Positions 8,608-21,035 of a DNA stretch of 64,000 bases are shown in pieces. Below the pieces are notes generated by a model that was not told where the DNA came from, made no database searches, and was given only the letters and a program-made list of their open reading frames with translations. The DNA comes from Colletotrichum lupini. Lineage: Eukaryota > Ascomycota > Sordariomycetes > Glomerellales > Glomerellaceae. How positions within the stretch are numbered: the stretch's first letter is position 1; the number at the start of each line of letters is the position of its first letter. The stretch covers positions 2,418,001-2,482,000 of the forward strand of contig NC_064679.1 in assembly GCF_023278565.1 (NCBI RefSeq). The letters run 5' to 3'. The position numbers and the translations under genes were made by a program.

Positions 8608-11600
8608 GTTGTCTGTTGGTGATGTGTAGAGGTAGTGGAAATTGTGGTTGGTTGAAGTTGTTGAATGGAGACGGGAGAAAACGTCTGACAATCAATCAAG
8701 CGATATTCAGTTCCAAAGTATCGTCGGCGGGGTGAAGATGTTTTGCCTGGATGTGCTTGCTGGTGATGTTTGACGGAGTGTGGACGGGGAAAAGAGAAGA
8801 GGTGAGGTCTAAACACATGGGCGACGCGGGCAACGATGTGGTTTTATTATGAGGCAAGAGTGCAGCAACAGCAGCAACAGCAACAAGAGCGGCAGGTACC
8901 TCGGGGTGTGTGTGAGTGGTTCTTTCCCACGCTTGTCTCTCTGGTCGCACTTGCCTTGAATGCGGTAAGCTCAATGGGGGGAGCGGGAAAAAAGTGTGAG
9001 GAGTCCAGGTATGAGTGCAGGTGCCAGTGGACAGTTACAAGGGTGGCTGGTGGAACAGCAGAAACCGCACCTTCCCTCTTGCGATCATCAGAAAGACAGG
9101 CAACGCATGGTTTGATTGCGCGGTACCTGTCCGGCCGACCGCGTCTTTTTTTTTTTCTCTCTCCCGGTCTCTCTCTCACACACATTTTTCCCTCCCTCAG
9201 TACCTACCTACCTGACCTCACACGTGCGGCCTTGCCCTCGCTTTCCCTTCTCTTTCCACTAAGGTAGGGACACGATGCCCACGTCCGCCCAGCAGCAATT
9301 GCACCGGCGCGTCCGTGTTGGGCACAATACAAGGGTACCACTTACATGACAGTCGCAAGTCGCCGGGCTTGGCCCGTTCTTCCCTCACACAAACTGGAAG
9401 GCCTGCAAAGACGGGTACGTACTGGCGGATACAGACGTGTGGCTGGGGTCCACCCATCGCAAATGTCGGGTCACAGTGGGGGAGAGGGGAAACCCAACCA
9501 GGAACATATGCACATCTTCCAGTGCAGCCGCCGTATCTCCGTCAAGAAAAGTCCAATCGAGGTTGCCGTTGCGGACTCGGGTTGGATCACGATGGAATTC
9601 TCGTGATGAGGTCAGAACTGAGAAGCGACATCGTCACCGAGAGTGTGCGTGAGCGTCAGCGAATTCGCACAGACAGTCCGCGGCTTTGCTGTTATCGGCA
9701 GGGGCGGGTCCTCGACCGACTGGCTGGGGAGGTACGTACCGCACATGGCCTTAATCAAGATAGGAACGCTACAAGGTTGCGCATGGCGGGAATTGGATGT
9801 GTACCTACGTATCTTCGCTGTGCAGATAATCAAAGTGCGTCTTCTCGAGCAGAAGCTAAGACAGCGCCATCCCGCGAAGTTGTGGTGGTTTAATTCTTCT
9901 TCTACTTCCCACAGCGCAATTTCTGATACACTTGATCCCAATCTCACAATAACATCGTCAATTGTCAAGTGCCGTAACGGTGGATGCTCATATGAGGGGG
10001 GTACTGCGTAGCTAAGCAGGCATAGGGCTGCCCTGTCAGTGGCACCTGGTCCCTGTCGCCTCAGACTTTGGAGACTGAAACTTTCAGCGACCCTCGTGAT
10101 GGCCTCATCCGCGTCGTCGCATCTTTTCCGCTTTCATTCCATAATTAATACAGACATGGCCCGGTAGTTTGCCTGTGCCACCGCGGCTTATGCCATGCCA
10201 CCGGCTAGGCTGAGTGTTCACTCATACATGCACACTCCAGGATTTACCGGGAACAACATAATTCTTCCCGCCGAACCTTTGGCTAGGTCAGTCTCTCATT
10301 ACAGTTCAGTGAGAGATGCTGCCTGACTAAGGAAAGTAATGGGAACGGCTACTGTCAGTCGCGACAGGACAGGCATGGCAGGCCGCACGCGAGATTCCAT
10401 TGACCAGGCGATGGTCGCAGCGCCAAGTGCTATTACAGTCGCATTCCTTGCGGTGCCTGTCTCATAGCAAAACAGAGAGAAGCAAAATGAAATAGCGAGA
10501 GGTAGAGAGGCACAGAGGGAAAAAATTGCCCCCCTCCCTCCGCCGGCGTCTCCTTCAGATTTCAGATTTCGCAGGGCCCGGGCTTTTCATCTCGGTCTAA
10601 CGTTACCCAACACAGGTCCACCTTCCGCTCCTCTATTACTAGGTACTTGACCAGGTACGAATCGTGACTGAGGTCTGGTGTTCTTTCCCTCAACTTCGTC
10701 GAGAGTTCCTCCGCTCCTCGGTCTACAGAAACAACACCAGTCCCAAACGGTGTTAGAACGGCAGGAACACTAGCCACAGATATGCAGCTTGGCTGTTGCC
10801 GTGGTCCGGGAGACTCGCAGGTTCCATCTCCATTCTTGTGTGGGGGCAAGGGTATCTATTGCCAATCAATTCAACGCAACGCACTTTGCTCCGGGCGCCG
10901 TCCCATTTGCTGCTTCTTCTTCGCCCTCGGTCTCTGGCTTCTCCCCGTCACTGCCATCCACTGCACAACCTACCGATGCCTCAGATTCATTGATTTCCCG
11001 ATGCTTCTTTCATTGCCGGCAGACGTGGAATATTTCCCGGCGGCATCTCTAGAGACCACTCTCGATTACACGGATTGCATCGTCAATCGCCAATTCACCA
11101 AAGTGGCAGCTATTACGGTGTACCAAAAAGACGTCTCATCTTCCGAAACGAACCTGGCCTTTACCCGCCCCTTCTCACATCGCATCGCGTCGCCCTCTTC
11201 TTGGCGTCGCTGAATTGCCGCCCTGTTCACTGATTCCCTGCCTCACTCTTGTACCATGTTCTGTTTCTGTTTGCGAACCTCCTTACCTTCCAAACACCCC
11301 TTTTTTTTTTCCCTGTGAACAGACGCAAAGCATCGAATGGTGGTACAGCAGACGCCATGAGCCTTCACAAGCCGACATCTCAGCATCATGATCTACCACC
11401 TGAACCTCTCCACAGAGCACTCACCTTAGTGTCCGGTTGAGCCCGGCCCCATATCGAGAAACCCTGTCCTGCTGGCCTTACAAATGCCTGCTGCAACGGA
11501 TCTTTTTTTTTTTTTTTTTTTCGTGGAGCAACCTATGGAGCAGCCCGGCGCATGCGGATGTTCGTGCCCAAAGCTCCAACGCCGTTGGACGCCAGCCAAC

Positions 11601-13033
11601 AATCACGGCACAAAGAGGCCGCCTCGCCAACTCCAATGTCGATTTTGGGCGGATGAAAAAGACAATGAGTCTCTCAAATCGGCAACGCGGCCAGTCCACG
11701 CACGCTCTTGCAGTAGCACTAACCCGAAATAACACCTGGCACCTGTGGCACTGGCAGACCATGGTGAGCTACCTCTCACAATCCTGGGCGCTGAGCTACC
11801 ACGAGCTCGCTGGCCAATCATTGCAGTCAATTGCTTGCCCAGCTTTCTAGTGATCGTCATCAACAGTGACACTAGTTATCTACACTAGCCATCTGCACCA
11901 AACGCCTGGGGTACCGGTATGCGGGAGGGGCTGCTACCAACCCGCCTGAAGCAGAGCTTGCTATCGGATGCAAAAGTCGACTAGGTATTGTCTCTCACGG
12001 CAACGTTCATCCGCTTTCGATATGTTCCAGTTTCCAACAGGCGACGGTTGGGCAGCAGAAACGGTCTCTTGTTCAATTCAGAGTACATTGGTGATTCACT
12101 CATGGCCAGTACCATAGGTATTGTCTTCCAGCCAACCGCAAACATTCTGCATGTGTCTGTCGCACCGGCTATGACCAGCCAACCGTCACTTACATCGGAC
12201 CATCGGCAGCGTCTGTTCGGCCATGCAGATTCTCCGCCTCGTCCAGCTGCATCCATCTCATCACACCCTCCCGTCCTTCGCCAGCCACCCGCGAACCAAG
12301 TTTGCGCATTTCTTGAGGCGTCGCCAGAAACTGCTCGCAAAGTTGGCCTAGACCTGCAAGAGGCTGCCGATACGAACTTTGCTTGTCTGTACCCGCTGGC
12401 ACGACCCCGCCACCAAGCTTACGAACGCATCGCCCAGCCAGCGTCTTTGCCGCCAGCCCTCAGTCTATGGCTTCATCTTCTGTTGAGTGGCTTGGCTTGT
12501 TGAGCTGCCTCAGCAATGTTTTCCTCCGTCTAGAAAGTCAATGGATCGGCTTCTGAGGGAGGCCCTCCTAGCGTGCGTTGAAGCTTTTAACGGACTTAAT
12601 TGAAGAACGATGTTATGCCTAAGCATGGGATTTACGGGATTCCCATCATAAGAACCCCAAGAAGTGATTTTCGGAGCGCCATGCAGCTGCCCCCCAGCGC
12701 CGCCAACTTGGCAAGCCGGGGTTGTGGGGGCCGGACGAGGATCCAGGTTCCGGATCTCCGTGCCGTGTCAAGACGTCACCTGTCATCCTGTCGACAAGCG
12801 TGTGCCACTTACATGGTCAACACCCGAAGCTTGGATCAAGACACTGCCAAGCTATTGCCGATGACGGGAAGCTGCATGATTCTTCAAGAGCTACAACTTT
12901 TTCCTTTGTACGGCGCCAGCAAAACCTGGATACTCCACTCTCTTGGATTCGCCGCCGAAGATGAAATCTGAATTCCTTCGACATGCACCAAAAGGGGTCT
13001 CCAGCAGTCGACCGCCGGCTGGAGTTTGTGACC
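8608..13033. other. 4.4-kb gene-poor interval upstream of the GPI gene
   Basis: No gene is supported. A CAG/CAA triplet tract (8859-8882) lies in the probable promoter or leader of the GPI gene. Poly-T runs occur at 9149-9158 and 11503-11521. Open frames up to about 190 codons exist on both strands but overlap each other and show no domain, signal peptide or consistent splice structure. The interval could hold long regulatory DNA or non-coding RNA, which sequence alone cannot show. Confidence 0.5.
8859..8882 (+). repeat. CAG/CAA trinucleotide microsatellite
   Basis: A run of CAG and CAA triplets lies about 250 bp upstream of the GPI-gene start on the opposite strand. It is non-coding in any supported model. 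Confidence 0.7.
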
Positions 13034-14581
13034 TCATGCTCGCCTCGCAACAGGCTCGACTCCAACTTCAAGAACATCCTTGACGATGCCCTTCTCGCTT
13101 CTGACTTTCTCGCCTCCGCTCTTCACCCACTTGTTCCATGCGCCGAGCTGCATACACAGTCCCTCCATGGTCGTGCACTTGGCCTGGTATCCCAATCCGC
13201 CCTCCTCTGGTCGTCGTCGAGCGTCGGCATCGTTGATAATAGCATTGATGGCACCTGCCACGGAAGCGGGCTGCAGCATGTACAACGGCAATCCGGGTTC
13301 CGAGAAGATATTCTGCAACGCTGGCACCTTCCAAAGCAACAAGCAATAGGCCTCTATACAATGAGCCAAGAGCAGCAAAATCAGTGGCGGCGGGTATTGC
13401 ACGTGAAAGGGTGTCACGCTGACCGACTGCACGAGTGTGTAAAAGTCCTTGAAAACCGGAGGCGGTCCTCCATCTGTGACAAGGAATGGGCGGGCAGCCA
13501 CTTTGTGCGCGTGAGGGCCGAGCAGGGCTGCTTCGTACTGCAGATGTGCCAGAGCCACGTTGGCCCCATGGACCCAGTTCTGCATAAAGGGCGCTGTGAA
13601 GGTAGGGAAACTGGCCATGCGTACTGTCGCTCCAACCAGATAATCGTCCTTGTGGCCGTAAATGGCATTTCCTGGCCGGATGGCGCCGGTGCGAAAGCCC
13701 CCTGCCTGCGTGGGATCTTGTGGCACCTTGTTCGCGCTGCAGACGAGTCGCTCGGCTTCGGCCTTGCTTCTGGCATAGTTGGCGAAGAACTCTTCGTGAG
13801 GACGCATCGGCTTCTTGAAGTCTACTTCATCAAGGACCTGGAAGAAGTTCGTCGGCCACCGACTCCACGGAGCGTTGAAGAATTTAGTAGGTTTCAAGGC
13901 CACACTACAAGACGAGGTAAAGACGAGAACATCTGCTCCCGAAGTCTTAGCTGCGGCAAGAACATGGGCGGTTCCCCTAGTGTTGACGAGGGAGCAACGT
14001 TCGTAGACCAGCTGGCTACGCTCTGAGGGACGAATGACTGCGGCGGTATGGAATACGGTCAATGGAAGATGTGCTACCGACTGTGGCCACGATCTACCAA
14101 ATGCGGCAGAGGTTGCTGATTCAGAAGAAATGTCGGCTTGAGCGAAATCAACTCTAGATATCGGACCCTCACTCATGTCGTCGCGGCCAGGCTTACGGAA
14201 GTCAATGATTCGAATAGCCTCTGGCGGATGGCCGCGCGCAATGAGCTGAATAGCCAGCTGCCCTCCTACCAGGCCTATTCCATACCATGGTCAGTAGCGA
14301 TACGTGACGGGTTTCGCAGAATACTTGCCAGAGCCTCCAACAATGATGTACCGACGATCCAATTTCGGCGGTAAGTGCGGAGTCCAGTCAACGGGCTGTT
14401 TCTCCATACGCTCAAAGGTACGCTTGAGTTTCTCTGGCGTCCATCGATCCGGCGACACCCGCAGAGCCTCAGGATGGATCGTTGACATGGCACGGTTGAT
14501 CTTCCAAAAATATGCCAGCAAAGCCGCCAGGAAGCCGAAGGCGACCCTCGCCGTCCAAGATTCCAGCACCATGTTGATCAA
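13034..14581 (-). CDS. Erg26-like 3-beta-hydroxysteroid dehydrogenase/isomerase family protein
   Basis: The model is complement(join(13034-14274, 14329-14581)), 497 aa (494 if the Met at 14572 is used). It is an extended short-chain dehydrogenase. An N-terminal membrane segment (residues about 9-27) precedes the NAD(P)-binding motif VGGSGLVGG at 81-89. The active site is YARSK (Y251, K255) with an upstream FTSSC serine. A second hydrophobic stretch (PPPLILLLLAHCIEAYCLLL) lies in the C-terminal third. This layout matches the ER-bound sterol-4-alpha-carboxylate 3-dehydrogenase-like group, so the substrate is likely a sterol or steroid-like alcohol. The 54-nt intron has a rare GC donor (GGCAAGT) and splits the Gly85 codon of the Rossmann loop; only splicing restores GxxGxxG. 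It is an accessory paralogue rather than ERG26 itself (inference from N-terminal architecture). A P450 on the same strand lies 1.9 kb upstream. Confidence 0.87.
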
Positions 14582-16475
14582 TATCCACCAGTTTCCCTCC
14601 GTCCTAGGATTCGGAGCTCCCGTGTCGAACGACTGCTACTGTGAAGTCGGCGCGCTGCAACTCTCTGAACTACACAGATGACGATTTTAGGTGCAGTTGG
14701 AGAAGGAAGCTTGTTTTTCCATGACGCAACGCTAAAGGAGGGGGGGGCTGGGAGGCTTTTTATGCCAGATTCCCTTTTCAAGACGCGCTCCTTGCCCGTC
14801 GCATCTGAAATTCGAGCCGATCAATGCGCTAAACGCTTTTCTCATGGAAGTCCCAGGGCTTCCCCACCTCGCCGGTCCTTGCGCCGAAATGCCATTTTGC
14901 AGTACCGGGGTTCAGTCTGAACTGCTCGGAGCTGGATATCGCAGCAGCCGATGCCCCCCATCAGGTGCACGAAGATCGAGAGAGTCAGCGGTCAGCATCT
15001 TGAGAAAGATGTCCTTAGCCAACCAATTGCTTGGCAACGGCACAGAAAGGCTTCGGGGCTTTCAAAAGTTCCGAATCTGGATATCTCTTATTCGTATTCT
15101 AACCGAGTTGTGTGGGCGTTTAACAAGTGGCCCCCATACTAGAGAATCCCGGCACCGCTGCTGCTCCAACTTGAACCCGCTGAAGAGAGGGCGGGGCCTG
15201 AAGCTACCGTTCGGCACGTAGACTTTCGTCCGGGGCGACCCGAAACCCAACGTGGGGTGCACCGGCGTCGCGCGGTCCCGTGTGGTTCGACCTATTGCTC
15301 CCAGTCCCAACTCCCAAGTCCCAAACTGGGAATCGTAGGGAAGCTGAAGCCCTCCACGGGGCTCTTTGCTGCCCTGCTAATGCGCAATATGGGCGCTAAT
15401 TGGTTCCAGGCATCTGTACGTTTTCGCCCTCCTCTGTCAGCTTGTTCCCCGCATAGGCAATTTCGTGCTACGCGAAAGACCTGCATCATAACGTGCGCGC
15501 GGCGCACGGGAGTGGGCGCTCTGTCAGAACCTTATTGCGCCTCGTTGACGATCCATGCCATGAGTTCATGTTCGTCATCGATGCTATGGCCTATTTCGGT
15601 CATGTGGCACGCTAGATTGGATGATTCTATGATGGGGAAGCAGTTTGAGGCTCTTTCTCAGAGAATGATTATTGAAAGCGATGTTTCGGGCCAGAGTCTG
15701 GATCTGAGTGCGTATGTATGTGCATGTATGGGTGCTCACCGGAGTATGTTACTGCTTAGTATAAAAAGAAGAAGGAAAACAGAAAGGGATAGGAAGGGAG
15801 GGGAAATACTGACCATATAATTCACGCCCTGCCCGGAATTGAACAGCGCGCCCCTCAGTCAACCCGAGATCTGACTTCATAGGAGTATTTGTTTTTATTT
15901 TGACCATCCGACCACCTCGCTCACAGCTTGACCTGACCTCGCCGACCTAGACGGGCGCTGCTGTGCTGGTGACGGGAATGGGATTGAGGGGGGTATATAC
16001 CATCGGGTGCCTGAGGTAAGGTAGGTCAAGGAAGGAAGGAAGTAGGGACGTGAAGATCCGAAGGAGCGAGTTCAGTCCCGACCACGCGGGCCGGGCTTGT
16101 TGTTTTGGATCACCTCAATCTTCATGCTCTTGGTTAGACCAGCAAACACATATATGTGGATAGTCGACATTCACAAGCTTCATGCATGTTGATGGCACAG
16201 GCGAGGCTGTCCATTGAAAGTCAAATTCAGGCACCATTTCTATTGGTTGAGCAATTTGAACCAGAACATCTCGGTATGGAGTTACGACGGAACGTGTCCA
16301 GATCCGTTTATTCTGGAGACTCGGCAATGGCTACCAGAACTAGGCCTACTAAGCACATCGAACTGTTGCCTCTCGCTTGTTACGTTCTAGGAGAAGGGAA
16401 AATCGATGATCAAACCGAGTGTCTAAGAGGGAATGCAACTCTCATCCGTCAAACGACGTACGCAGCGGTAAACTC
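14582..16475. other. Intergenic between dehydrogenase and P450
   Basis: This stretch of 1.9 kb separates two minus-strand genes: the promoter of the dehydrogenase and the 3' flank of the P450. A (GGAA)n-like run (about 16031-16043) is present. No gene or RNA was recognised. Confidence 0.5.
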
Positions 16476-18331
16476 CTACTTGATTTCCGAAATGGTCACC
16501 TTGGTCCACATGTTCTCCTCCACAAAGATGTTGTAACTATACGAATCCCACGGCCTCACCGGATCCGCAAGCTCAAAATCAAAGTTGCGCATAAGCTAAC
16601 CACGCAAACGTCAGCATTTCGTATCCCCAGTCGATGACAGCCCTAGTCTAGTCACTGTGAACTTACCTCGAAGAAAGCCTTATACAGCTCCATAAACGCC
16701 ACCGGTTTACCCGCACACATGTACCGCCCGTACCCAAACGCCATCTCCACGTCGCGCTCCATGCCCAGCCTGGCCGCGTCGTCGTCGACCTCGAGAAACC
16801 GCTCCGGCCGGAAGAGGTCCGCGTCGGGGCCGAAGAGCAAGGGGGATTTGAGGAGGCCGGGAGCGTTCATGCCGATGGCGGTGCCGCCCGGGATGAACTT
16901 GCCGTCGACGGTGTCGCCTTGGGGCGGGACGGTTTTGGGGTAGAGGCCTGTTGCTGGGGCGCGGATTCGGATGCCTTCGTAGATTAGGGCCTGTAAGGGT
17001 TTAGTATCGTCGTGTACTGAGTATGGATCGCATGTTGGATGGGGGAGGGGGAGGGGGGATGGGGGGTGATACGCACGCGTAGGAACGGGATCTTGCTGGC
17101 TTGGTCAAAGGTGATCGGAGTCGAGACACCAGAGGCGACGGCGTCCCGAATGACGGCCTTGAATTTGTGGTAAATCCTGGGGTTGCACATCAGATGCAGC
17201 ATTGTGACACGGATCACGGAGGCGGTAGTGTCCGAGCCGGCGACGAGGGCGAAGAGGCCTTCGGCTTCGCATTCTTGCTGCGTCATGCCGTTCTTGATCC
17301 ACGATCCCTGGTCGAATTCGTCAGTACCATCTCCCAGGGCAAGAAGCAGAGTTCGTGAAATGTAGATGGACGTACCAACATGTCCTTCTGAGGCTTCGAG
17401 GTGGATTTGAACCTCTCTCCGACGTACTTCTCAGCAATCCTATCACCCCGTTAGTCGTAACTCCTATGGTATGAACGGCTTCCGCGATGAGAGACGATAC
17501 TCACCCCATCATCTGCCCAAGCCCAATCTCATCAGTCGTCCTTGGCCCAAGCCACCTCAGAAACAACTTTGAAAACCGAATCGTCCGGATCCACGGGGTA
17601 TCCAACGTGATCGCGATCAACGGCCAATTATCCCTCATCTGCTTGATAAACCCAAACACATCCGCATCAGCCTCCAGGTGCCCAAACGGCTTCCCGAAGG
17701 CGGCGGCGGTGATCACATCCATGGTAAGATACGCCGGCAAGACCCCCATGTCCACCAACTTTCCTCTCCCTCCTCGTCCCCCATCACCACCGCCGCTGAC
17801 GCCCCCATCATACGCATACCTCTCCCTCAAAAGCCTGACCAAACTCACAACCTGCACATCAACGCTCGGCTCCAGCAAATCCACCTCCCGCCCCGCATAC
17901 GCCGCCGCCGTCTTGGCCTTCATCCGATCATGTTCCCCTCTGTCGAGCGTGGTGAACATGGTCTCCTGGTAGGGGTTGAACCGGCTGGAGAAGTACCACG
18001 AGTCTTTGCCGTAGTCGCTGCGGACGGCGTTGATGCGGCGGAGCGGGCGATGAGGAAGAGCGGGGTCGTCTGTGAGGAGCTCGTTGGGGCCGACGCGGAC
18101 GAGGCGGGAGGTGTTGAGGGCGCGGTAGATTTCTTCTTGGCGGGCGGAGCGGGCGATGAGGAAGAGCGGGAGGTAGGAGAAGGTGGACAAGGGGGAGTAG
18201 GCTGGGATGTGGCGGAGGCGGTGCCATGCGAGGAGGGAGGTGAGGGTGTAGTAGAGGGTTAGGAGGGCGAGGAAGAGGGCGGTATATTGGAGGGGGGAGA
18301 GGTCGAGGGACGTGAGGTTTGGGATGGCCAT
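16476..18331 (-). CDS. Cytochrome P450 monooxygenase, pisatin demethylase-like
   Basis: The model is complement(join(16476-16595, 16667-16990, 17077-17307, 17376-17439, 17505-18331)), 521 aa. All four introns (71, 86, 68, 65 nt) close in phase. An N-terminal ER anchor (about 12-34) precedes the P450 fold. The I-helix is AGSDTT at 320-325. The K-helix ExxR is EGIR at 379-382. The PERF region reads FRPERF. The haem-binding loop is FGYGRYMCAG with the thiolate Cys at about 466. These residues indicate an intact, haem-thiolate, NADPH-reductase-dependent enzyme on the ER. C-terminal sequence (SYNIFVEENMWTKVTI) resembles the pisatin demethylase/benzoate hydroxylase-like fungal P450s; the substrate cannot be read from sequence. 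The Met at 18331 was chosen because it directly precedes the anchor; upstream in-frame codons are Arg-rich and unlike a P450. Confidence 0.93.
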
Positions 18332-21035
18332 GTTGGGCGGTTTGTCTCCTGACGTCGCTGGATGTTGAGCTGTTCTACGTCGGGATCTTGGATTTTCACC
18401 ACCTGAAAGTCGCGGTCTCGCGAGAGAAGAAGGGTATTTTGTATCATTTTCCCACTTTTGCCGTATCCTCCAAAGTTTACGGAGTTTAGTTGTGATTGTC
18501 ACGCTTATATGGAGGTGTCAGCACCACGTCGTACCGCAGTTACCTATGGCGGCCTTGAAGATGTCGATCTACCGGGGTTTTTTAAAATTCGTCTACAAGG
18601 TCTAAAATGTGATGGAAATAGCTCTTGTGTCATTCGATATCGTATTACGTCGGCCCCGCTACCGGCAGCTTAGCGCCCGTTTTATGTAGCATTTGATTAG
18701 GTGGTGAGAGTTGCATGCATTTTACGGGACGTGCAGTATTGATGAGGGGATACGGCTTTGCGGCATGTAAGACCTATGAGATGGCAAGAGCCGAGAATGA
18801 CCCGGTTCAGGTGTGCCCCTTCCGTTGAAATTTAAGAGATCATTCTGGAACTGACTACGGTCTTTAGAGGGACTTTGGTCGAGAACGATGGATATCACAA
18901 GTCTGGACGTGGGCTAGTTCAAGCTGGACAGCAGACAGCATCTGACAAGGGTGCTAGGATCTGTCGCAATTGCCATTTCAGAAAGGTAATGGGACTCTTT
19001 TCGCTATCCACTTCCACTTTCTTCCAAGGGCTAGTCTTGCCACTTTGGCATAGAAGGCATTTGTTTCTCAAGTATACAGCAGATGCTGGCTCTGGCTTTC
19101 GTTGTTTTCGACCCATCTAATTGGTTTTCTGCGGAGCTAAGGCATGTAGCCTGCGACGAGAGAGTTTCGATGGCCCGGAGCTCTCCAGAAGCATCTAGCA
19201 CTGGTGGCTCCTATGGTTGACATTCCGTCTACTAAAGTCACAAGAAATGAGGACCAATCTCGTTCTTTCCAGGCGATAATAGCAGATTAGAGATTGATAG
19301 GCGTAGTGAGGGGTCTCGCATCTCTCAAGGCTGGGTCTGGACGTGATATGGTACCACTGTAGAAAGGTAAGAAAATTATACATGAGGTCGAAATTAGATT
19401 TTACTAGCAGAAGCTCTGTCACGATCAACTAGGTGATCCCTCCCCGACCCCAGCTGGCTACTGCCAAAAAGCACGCAGTCTAGGCTGCCTCAAAGTCGTT
19501 GATGGAAGATACTCTCACGTTGCCGAAGGGTCAGGAACAGATAGCAGAACAAGCTGTGACCGTTTAGAAGGAGGAACATTGACGTGGCGTTGAAGGAAAA
19601 AGGAAATGCCGTAAAGCACGAGATGAGAATGAACTTGATAGGATCAAGGTTGTACAAATTTGCCTAGGAAGGCTGTTTGTGAAACCATGAATCTTGCCGT
19701 TTACCACTCTCTTGAAGGTGGAAACGAGTACGCTATGGACATGCGCCTCTAAACCATTGTACTCGTGACTTGAATAATGTAACACCACGAGATGGATTAT
19801 GTCAAGTCGCAGCTAGCTTAAAGCAGTTTTGACACCTAACCCATGAACTATAAGGTAATATTGCCCTCAACTGCGTATCCTTGCTCGAGGCTAAGTTAGT
19901 CTCTACCTTGGAGTGGGCAATTCGGGAACCAAACCGTTCCTACCAGAAGAGTTATTCTTTGAGCTGTGACGAACTTGAATACCCTTGACAATCTATTGAT
20001 TACTTTGAACTTGAGTTCTTTGATCCGCCTTGTCGTCTAAATTGTTGTAGGGCTACCTTGGACAAGGAGAAGTTGTTGACGTCGGGCGACAAACGGAAGC
20101 GGAGAGTGGGGCCGGATCTGGCTCGGCCCCTCTGAAGATCGCTCGGATGTCACCGACTACGAGGATATGCCTTCGAACGACGTTGAGTCAACTTGGCTGT
20201 CTGAATTAGAGAAGAAGAATCCAGGGTATAGCCGTGCTAGAGCCTCAAAGTTGTTGAACCACCAGCCTTCCCAAAGTGCTCTCAGTTTTTTTTTTCTTCA
20301 TCAAAGGCACTACGAATCTGGCAAGATCTTCGCCTGCTATTCCCGAAAGTCAATGCCTTGGACCCCGGATTCCCCGCACAGACCATTTGTGTCAAGGAGG
20401 AAGAGAAGAGGTGGCAGCTGATGAGTGAGCGGTGAGGATACTGAATGCAATTGAAGCCTTAAATATGTCTGTTTCTGCCTTGATAGCCAGGTGAAGAAGG
20501 AAAGAATATTTCCGAGCTTGATATCCCATCGTATATCGCAGCTGTTGCCGTGTGAAGGGCCGGTAAATGGTGATGGCAGGTGGCAGTGTGCGGGTATCTT
20601 CATGCACCCCTGAACGTCGTCCAATAGACAAAAGGGAAAAACGCTTGGGCCATGTAGCGGTGAGAGTGTCACCGGTACTTGATTGGCTCAGAGGAACCCC
20701 GCAATCATCTTGGTACTGGAAACCCAACACACCAACAGCTGTTAGAGCACTAAAGCTAGCAGTGAAAGGCAGACGCTAAGCCCAGTGAAGAAGGGGGGGG
20801 AATACCCTTTGCCTTGAAGCCTATCGCGCCACTGGTCGGCCTTGTTGATTGTGCCCCGCCTTGCCCACAACAAGTGACCCTCCACTCCAAACCTCTGAAA
20901 ACCATCGCCAACACCTTCCTCCCCCCCCTAGCTCTTCCGAACCTCAACTCTGCGCTGCGCGCGTGAAAATATTCCCTTTCCCCATTCCACTTTGCGTCGC
21001 AGCTATTCCCAAGTTTCATTGAGCCACATTACACA
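18332..21035. other. Gene-poor interval and alpha-B tubulin promoter
   Basis: No gene is supported over 2.7 kb. Parts at about 19.2-20.0 kb are more AT-rich than the neighbours and full of stops in all frames. The last 200 bp before 21036 are pyrimidine-rich (including a C8 run at 20922-20929) and lead to a cacaATG start, so they are the likely tubulin promoter and leader. Confidence 0.5.

Noticed and set aside
12983..14026. 347-codon plus-strand frame
   Set aside because: Antisense shadow of the Erg26-like dehydrogenase, whose motifs are on the minus strand.
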